A stretch of DNA of 64,000 nt from positions 1 to 64,000 of the forward strand of contig CALBSC010000010.1 of the NCBI GenBank assembly GCA_937927685.1. The letters run 5' to 3'. Under the pieces are notes generated by a model. The model was not told where the DNA came from. It searched no databases and saw only the letters and a list, made by a program, of their open reading frames with translations. Each line of letters opens with the position of its first letter. Within the stretch, counting starts at the first letter, position 1. The translations under genes and the position numbers were made by a program. Below, one piece after another: positions 59,388 to 64,000 of this stretch. Source of the stretch: an uncultured Burkholderiales bacterium. GTDB taxonomy: Bacteria > Pseudomonadota > Gammaproteobacteria > Burkholderiales > Burkholderiaceae_C.

Positions 59388-60374
59388 ATGAACCGACGTG
59401 ATCACATCCAGGCCCTGGCCGCGGGCATTCTTGCGGGGTGTCTGGGCGCACCGTCCGCCTGGGCCCAAGGGCTCTCGGGACGCACCTTGCGTTTTCTGGT
59501 CGGTTACCCGGTGGGCGGGGTGGCAGACTTCATTGCACGCGCTTGCACCGAGGGATTGGGGACCAGCACGGGCGCCACGGTGGTGGTGGAGAACCGCCCG
59601 GGTGCGGCCGGCAACATCGCCATGGAGGCCGTGGCCCGCGCCACGCCTGATGGTTCGCTCTTGGGCATGTTCGGCAACTTGCAAGTCACCATGAACCCGC
59701 ATGTGCCGCAACTGGCCCTCAAGGGGGTGGATCCGATGCGCAGCCTGGTGCCCGTGATTGCGCTGGCCGACATGATCCTGATGCTGGCGGTGTCGCCGCA
59801 GTTTGGGGTGAAAACCCTGGACCAGTTCATGGCCAAGGCCAAGGAGCAAGGCCCCAAGGTGCGCTTTGGACTCGCAGGCATTGGGACCCCCCATCACATG
59901 GCGGCCTTGTTGTTGCAAAAGCATGCCGGGCTCGACATGACCCTGGTGCCTTACAAGGGCGGTCCTCCCATGATGGCCGATGCTGCGGGCGGTCACCTGG
60001 ATGCGGTGTTCACCACCTTGCCGGTGGGCGGGCCGATGGTGGCCGCTGGCAAGTTGACCTGGATCGCCACGGTGCCGGCCACACCCATTCCGAGTCTGCC
60101 CGGCTTGCCCGCGCTGGCCCCCCTGCTCAATGGCGAGACGGTGCCCACCGGCAACACCGTGTTCGCACCGGCAGGCACGCCCAACGCCGTGCTGGTGGAG
60201 TTGCACGACGCCTTGCGCAAACTGCTGGACACGCCGGCGCTGGTTGCACGCTTGCGAGCCAACGGCCTGGAGCCCCTGAACATTCCGCGCCAGGCACTGG
60301 CGCAACACCTGCGCGACGAGTCGGCCTACATGAAAGACTTCCTCGCCAAAGTGAAGATTGATTTTTCGACTTGA
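59388..60374 (+). CDS. Bug-family solute-binding protein 2
   Basis: A 328-residue periplasmic receptor with a twin-Arg-bearing N-terminus (NRRDHIQALAAG) and signal cleavage near AWAQG. Signature GRTLRFLVGYPVGGVADFIAR, NRPGAAGNIAMEAVARA and LVPYKGGPPMMADAAGGHLDA. It starts at ATG 59388 after CAGGAG. It precedes the hydratase gene by 16 bases, so the pair is likely an operon and its ligand may be an intermediate of gallate or protocatechuate breakdown. Confidence 0.87.
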   Translation: MNRRDHIQALAAGILAGCLGAPSAWAQGLSGRTLRFLVGYPVGGVADFIARACTEGLGTSTGATVVVENRPGAAGNIAMEAVARATPDGSLLGMFGNLQVTMNPHVPQLALKGVDPMRSLVPVIALADMILMLAVSPQFGVKTLDQFMAKAKEQGPKVRFGLAGIGTPHHMAALLLQKHAGLDMTLVPYKGGPPMMADAAGGHLDAVFTTLPVGGPMVAAGKLTWIATVPATPIPSLPGLPALAPLLNGETVPTGNTVFAPAGTPNAVLVELHDALRKLLDTPALVARLRANGLEPLNIPRQALAQHLRDESAYMKDFLAKVKIDFST

Positions 60375-60390
60375 ACGGAGCACCGGATTC

Positions 60391-61419
60391 ATGATCATCG
60401 ACGTCCACGGTCATTTCACGACCACCCCACCGCAGGTGGCGGATTTCAGAAAACGGCAAGTGGCCGAGTTCAAGCGAACTGGCCAGGTGCTGAGCGATCC
60501 CCCCGCGGTCAGCGACGAGGAAATTCGCACCGGCATCGAAACTAACCAGCTGCGCATCATGAACGAGCGCGGCGTGGACCTGACCATTTTTTCGCCCCGC
60601 GCGATTGGCATGGACCATCACGAGGGCAACGAGGCCACCAACATCGTGTGGGCGCGCTATTGCAACGACCTCATTGACCGTGCGTGCCGCCTGTACCCCG
60701 ATCGCTTTGTGGGCGTGTGCCAGTTGCCGCAGGCGCCGGGTGTGCGTCCCGGCCGTGCAGTGATCGAGGAACTCGAGCGCTGTGTGAACACCCTGGGGTT
60801 CATCGGTGCCAACCTCAACCCGGACCCCAGCGGCGGACACTGGAGCGATCCGCCCTTGTGGGACAAGGACTGGTGGTACCCCTTGTACGAAAAGATGGTG
60901 GAACTCGATGTGCCCGCCATGATCCACGTGAGTGGCTCCTGCAACCCGCACTTCAATGCGGTGGCGACGCACTACATCAACGGGGACACCACCGCGTTCG
61001 TGCAGTTTCTCACCTCGGACATCTTCAAGGACTTTCCGACCCTGAAGTTCATCATCCCGCACGGCGGTGGTGCCGTGCCCTACCACTGGGGACGCTACCG
61101 CGGCATCGCGCTGGACATGGGCTTGCCGCCGCTGGAGGACAAGGTGTTGTCCAACGTGTTCTTTGACACCTGCGTGTACCACCAGGCCGGCATTGACCTG
61201 CTGTTGAAAGTGGTGCCCACCGCCAACATCCTGTTTGCGTCGGAGACGGTGGGGGCGGTGCAAGGCATCGATCCCTTGACCGGGCATTACTTCGATGACA
61301 CACGCCGTTACATCGAAGGCTCCGAGGTGGCGAACGAGGCCATCCGTCGCCGGGTGTACTCGGAGAACGCGCTGGGGGTGTATCCGAGGTTGCGAGCCCA
61401 TCCCCGCTGTTGCGGTTGA
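60391..61419 (+). CDS. ligJ: 4-oxalomesaconate hydratase, LigJ/GalB type amidohydrolase
   Basis: A 342-residue amidohydrolase_2-family enzyme. MIIDVHGHF (zinc-binding HxH), IHVSGSCNPHFNA, FIIPHGGGAVPYHWGR and FDDTRRYIEG align closely with Sphingobium LigJ, which hydrates 4-oxalomesaconate in protocatechuate 4,5-cleavage, and with GalB of gallate degradation. The length is the same as LigJ. No ring-cleavage dioxygenase or LigK aldolase lies in the window. The start ATG 60391 follows ACGGAG. Confidence 0.88.
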   Translation: MIIDVHGHFTTTPPQVADFRKRQVAEFKRTGQVLSDPPAVSDEEIRTGIETNQLRIMNERGVDLTIFSPRAIGMDHHEGNEATNIVWARYCNDLIDRACRLYPDRFVGVCQLPQAPGVRPGRAVIEELERCVNTLGFIGANLNPDPSGGHWSDPPLWDKDWWYPLYEKMVELDVPAMIHVSGSCNPHFNAVATHYINGDTTAFVQFLTSDIFKDFPTLKFIIPHGGGAVPYHWGRYRGIALDMGLPPLEDKVLSNVFFDTCVYHQAGIDLLLKVVPTANILFASETVGAVQGIDPLTGHYFDDTRRYIEGSEVANEAIRRRVYSENALGVYPRLRAHPRCCG

Positions 61420-61476
61420 GGTTTCTGCGCGTGACGCTGTGGCGAACCCGGCGCGTCACTCAGGCACAATGACGCG

Positions 61477-62454
61477 ATGACTTGGAATCGTCGCTTCTTC
61501 TTGCACGGATTGGCCGCCACTTTCTGTCTGGGCAGCACGGGCATGGCCCTCGGGCAGACCGCCTCGTGGCCCACCAAGCCGGTCCGGCTGTTGGTGGGCT
61601 TTCCCGCCGGCTCCACGCCCGACAGCAGTGCGCGTGCATTGGCCGAGGGCTTGTCTGCGGTGCTCGGACAGTCCGTGATTGTCGAGAACCGCCCCGGCGC
61701 GTCCGGCAACCTGGCGGCGGACCTGGTGGCCAAGGCGCAGGACGATCACACCCTGGGGGTGGTGATCAATGGCAACCTCACCTCGGCCAGGATGCTCAAC
61801 CCCAACCTGAGTTATGACCCGGCGCGCGACTTCACCTTCCTCAGCTTGCTGACCACGGCGCCGTTGGCCTTGGTGGCGCGCGCCGACCTGCCCGAAGGCA
61901 CGGCTTTTTTGGAAGCCGCCGTGCAACAAGGCGACCGCTGGAATTATGGATCAGTGGGCGCGGGTTCGGTGGCGCATCTGGGCATGGAGCAACTCAAGCT
62001 CAAAGTGCCGGGTCTCAAGCCCGTGCATGTGCCGTATCAGGGCAACCCGGCAGTCATCACCGCCTTGCTGGGCGGGCAGATTCACATGGCCCTGGTGCCG
62101 CCGGGCTTGGCCATGCCGCACGTCAAGACGGGTCGGTTGCATGTCATTGGCCTGACGGGCGGGCGCAGCACCCTGGTGCCCGAGTTGGGCGCGTTGAGTG
62201 AAATCGGCGTGAAGCAGTTCAACCTCGAGGTGTGGACCGCCTTGATTGGACCTGCGCAGCTTTCCAAGGCGGCACAACAGCGGTTGGCGCAAGAAGTCCC
62301 CGCGGTGGTGCGCAGCGCCACCACCCATCAGCGCTTGTTCACGCAAGGGTGGAACGCGGTGGGCTCGTCGCCGGAGGGTTTGCGCCGGCGCGTGGCCGAC
62401 GAGAGTGCTATCTTGGGTGGCATCATCCGGTCGGCCAACATCAAGACCGAGTGA
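61477..62454 (+). CDS. Bug-family solute-binding protein 3
   Basis: A 325-residue receptor. The N-terminus NRRFFLHGLAATFCLG is a twin-arginine-like signal. Signature TKPVRLLVGFPAGSTPDSSAR, NRPGASGNLAADLVA, VHVPYQGNPAVITALLGGQIHMA. It is 58 bases downstream of the hydratase gene in the same direction. It is diverged from the other Bug copies. Confidence 0.87.
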   Translation: MTWNRRFFLHGLAATFCLGSTGMALGQTASWPTKPVRLLVGFPAGSTPDSSARALAEGLSAVLGQSVIVENRPGASGNLAADLVAKAQDDHTLGVVINGNLTSARMLNPNLSYDPARDFTFLSLLTTAPLALVARADLPEGTAFLEAAVQQGDRWNYGSVGAGSVAHLGMEQLKLKVPGLKPVHVPYQGNPAVITALLGGQIHMALVPPGLAMPHVKTGRLHVIGLTGGRSTLVPELGALSEIGVKQFNLEVWTALIGPAQLSKAAQQRLAQEVPAVVRSATTHQRLFTQGWNAVGSSPEGLRRRVADESAILGGIIRSANIKTE

Positions 62455-62527
62455 GTCGGACCGCAACGGAGTCGGTTCACGCCTTGATGGACAGGCTGTA
62501 TTCAGAACTGCCGTTCCACCCAGACGA

Positions 62528-63541
62528 TCAATCCACCTTGGCACCCGACTCGCGTACCACCTTGCTCCAGCGGGTGATCTCGGCGTCGATGTGAGCGCCC
62601 AGGGCTGCCGGCGTGGAGCCCACCGGTTCGTAGCCACCGGCCATGATTTGCGCCCGCAGATCGGGCAGGGTGAGCACCGAGGCGATTTCCTTGCTCAAGC
62701 GCTCGACGATGGGCGCAGGCGTGCCCGCCGGCGCCAGGATGGCGTACCAGCCGTTGATGACAAACCCGGGCATGCCAGCCTCGATCATGGTGGGCACGTC
62801 CGGCGAGATGGCGGCGCGCTTTTCACCGGTCACCGCCAGCGCACGCAGGCGGCCGGACTTGATGTGCGGCCACGAGGTGGAGATGCTGTCAAAGGTGAGG
62901 TCGATCTCGCCCGCGAGCATGGCGTTGACCACCCCCGCGCTCCCCTTGTAGGGCACGTGCGTCATCTTGATGCCAGCCTGGGTGCTGAAAAACTCCGCCG
63001 CCAGGTGGCCTGTGTTGCCGTTGCCTGCTGAACCAAAAGTGAGCTTGCCCGGCGCCGCCTTGGCCGCGGCAATCAACTCGGGAATGGTGTTGGCCTTGAG
63101 CGCACTGCTGGCGGCCACGATCATTGGCAGGTTGGCGACCAGCGACACGGGCGCAAAGTCCTTGCGGGTGTCATAGGGCAGCTTGGGGTAGAGACTGGCA
63201 TTGATGGCGTGCGCCGCCAGCACCAGAATGAGGGTGTGACCATCGGGCTTGGACCTCGCCAGCGCCTGGGACGCCACCGTGCCACCTGCGCCCGCCTTGT
63301 AGTCCAGCGTGACGCTTTGGCCCAGCCGCTCTTGCAGTTTCAGGGCGAGGGGACGACCCAGCAGGTCGGCGCTGCCGCCGGGCGGGTAGGGGATGATGAG
63401 TTGAATGGGACGGTCGGGCCAACCCGGCGTGGCCGCGGGGGCCGACGTGGTTTGCGCGCCCAACGGGGTGCTTGCCACAGCGGTGAAGGCCAACAGGGCG
63501 GCCCATCCCAGGGAGCGGCGAGTCAATCGGTTCAGTGTCAT
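62528..63541 (-). CDS. Bug-family solute-binding protein 4
   Basis: A 337-residue receptor with signal MTLNRLTRRSLGWAALLAFT to LGAQ. Signature DRPIQLIIPYPPGGSADLLGR, DYKAGAGGTVASQALARS and HVPYKGSAGVVNAMLAGEIDL. It starts at ATG 63541 after GAGGAAG. It converges with Bug copy 3 and is divergent from the BMP-family gene. Its ligand is unknown. Confidence 0.87.
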   Translation of the reverse strand: MTLNRLTRRSLGWAALLAFTAVASTPLGAQTTSAPAATPGWPDRPIQLIIPYPPGGSADLLGRPLALKLQERLGQSVTLDYKAGAGGTVASQALARSKPDGHTLILVLAAHAINASLYPKLPYDTRKDFAPVSLVANLPMIVAASSALKANTIPELIAAAKAAPGKLTFGSAGNGNTGHLAAEFFSTQAGIKMTHVPYKGSAGVVNAMLAGEIDLTFDSISTSWPHIKSGRLRALAVTGEKRAAISPDVPTMIEAGMPGFVINGWYAILAPAGTPAPIVERLSKEIASVLTLPDLRAQIMAGGYEPVGSTPAALGAHIDAEITRWSKVVRESGAKVD

Positions 63542-63829
63542 CGGTGTCTTCCTCGTTGTATTCACGGCCATGGCCGACCGGATCTGTCGACGGCATGATA
63601 GGGTAAAACGCTGCCGCGTACAGCACGCTCACAGACCATGCAACGGTCGCATGAAGATCCGGTTCCCAGCGCGAGCTGCATGCGCCCTGCAGGCGCTCTA
63701 CACGCGATCTGCAAGGACCTTCACAGAGGTCGTTGACCACCGACGTGTAAAATTCGAACACGCACCCCGCTTCAATGCGCTGTGCCACTTCAGCCGTTTG
63801 CTCCCGTCGGAGCCATGTAGAGGACACCC

Positions 63830-64000
63830 ATGTATAAAAACCTCAAGGCCTGGTCACGGGCCTTTTTTATTGCCCTGGCGGGCCCGTTGCTGTTCAGCAG
63901 TCCGCTCGCGACCGCAGAGGCACCCCCCCTTCAAGTCGGATTCGTGTACGTCACGCCCCTGGTGCCATCGGGCTGGGTGGCGCAGCATGACGCGGGGCGA
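63830..64000 (+). CDS. BMP-family (PnrA-like) solute-binding protein, N-terminal part
   Basis: The first 57 codons of a gene that continues past the window. The signal peptide is MYKNLKAWSRAFFIALAGPL to TAEA. The mature start LQVGFVYVTPLVPSGWVAQHDAGR matches the BMP/PnrA-type receptors of ABC transporters for nucleosides or purines. ATG 63830 has AGAGG upstream. An intrinsic-terminator-like hairpin occurs within the first codons. Confidence 0.8.
   Translation, partial: MYKNLKAWSRAFFIALAGPLLFSSPLATAEAPPLQVGFVYVTPLVPSGWVAQHDAGR
63845..63868 (+). terminator. Terminator-like hairpin inside the start of the BMP-family gene
   Basis: AAGGCC (63845-63850) pairs with GGCCTT (63859-63864) across an 8-base loop and is followed by T63-T68 (positions 63863-63868). 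It falls at codons 6-13. It might attenuate transcription or be a fortuitous feature of coding sequence. Confidence 0.4.

Noticed and set aside
60127..61401. 424-codon open frame opposite the hydratase gene
   Set aside because: Shadow frame in a strongly GC-biased gene; no recognisable protein features.

Overview
The window (high GC, about 60% by eye) looks like a chromosomal piece of a betaproteobacterium, most likely Burkholderiales and perhaps Comamonadaceae. This rests on four tripartite-type (Bug) solute receptors, a Burkholderiales-style phosphonate operon, a MobA-like aromatic hydroxylase and umuDC under a classical LexA box. The genus cannot be told from the sequence alone.

Positions 1-3,700 hold the 3' end of tRNA-Asp with its terminator, then a Spy/CpxP-like periplasmic protein, a flavin-reductase-fold protein, a polysaccharide deacetylase homologue and an Ala-rich coiled-coil protein.

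Positions 3,700-41,900 form a dense phosphorus-stress region. It contains ppx and ppk1, the phosphatase phoX, a membrane-lipid remodelling set (plcP-agt, ugd, psd, lplT, a second GT4 glycosyltransferase, an Mpo1-like membrane protein and olsB) and a CorA-like channel. It also holds a complete 2-aminoethylphosphonate pathway (phnW, phnY, phnA, phnCDE, regulator phnR, plus a PhnZ-like HD protein and an alcohol dehydrogenase), an Ugp transporter with a GpdQ-like phosphodiesterase, a sixA-ppk2 pair and arsRC-acr3. Reading the intergenic gaps shows the same promoter layout repeatedly: two 7-bp half-sites resembling (A/C/T)TG/TTCAT/C, 4 bp apart, then 10 bp (11 bp at ppk1), then a -10 hexamer. I count up to twelve such sites, ten or eleven of them reasonable. 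This is the PhoB box geometry and suggests that most of the region is one regulon: polyphosphate storage, phosphoester and phosphonate scavenging, replacement of phospholipids by glyco- and ornithine lipids, and defence against arsenate taken up by phosphate transporters. phoBR and pst are not in the window.

Positions 41,900-49,400 hold a second copy of an unusual Nudix protein and an aromatic hydroxylase locus. In that locus a MarR regulator lies between a VOC-MFS pair and a MobA-like FAD monooxygenase, with a shared GGTAAGT operator at both promoters. An SOS-controlled umuDC pair follows.

Positions 49,400-64,000 are catabolic: a PcaB-like lyase, a six-gene operon (Bug receptor, cupin, LLM flavoenzyme, ModA-like receptor, dienelactone hydrolase, aldehyde dehydrogenase), a beta-hydroxyacid dehydrogenase, a tandem rhodanese, a LigJ/GalB-type 4-oxalomesaconate hydratase between two Bug receptors, a fourth Bug receptor, and the start of a BMP-family receptor cut by the window end.
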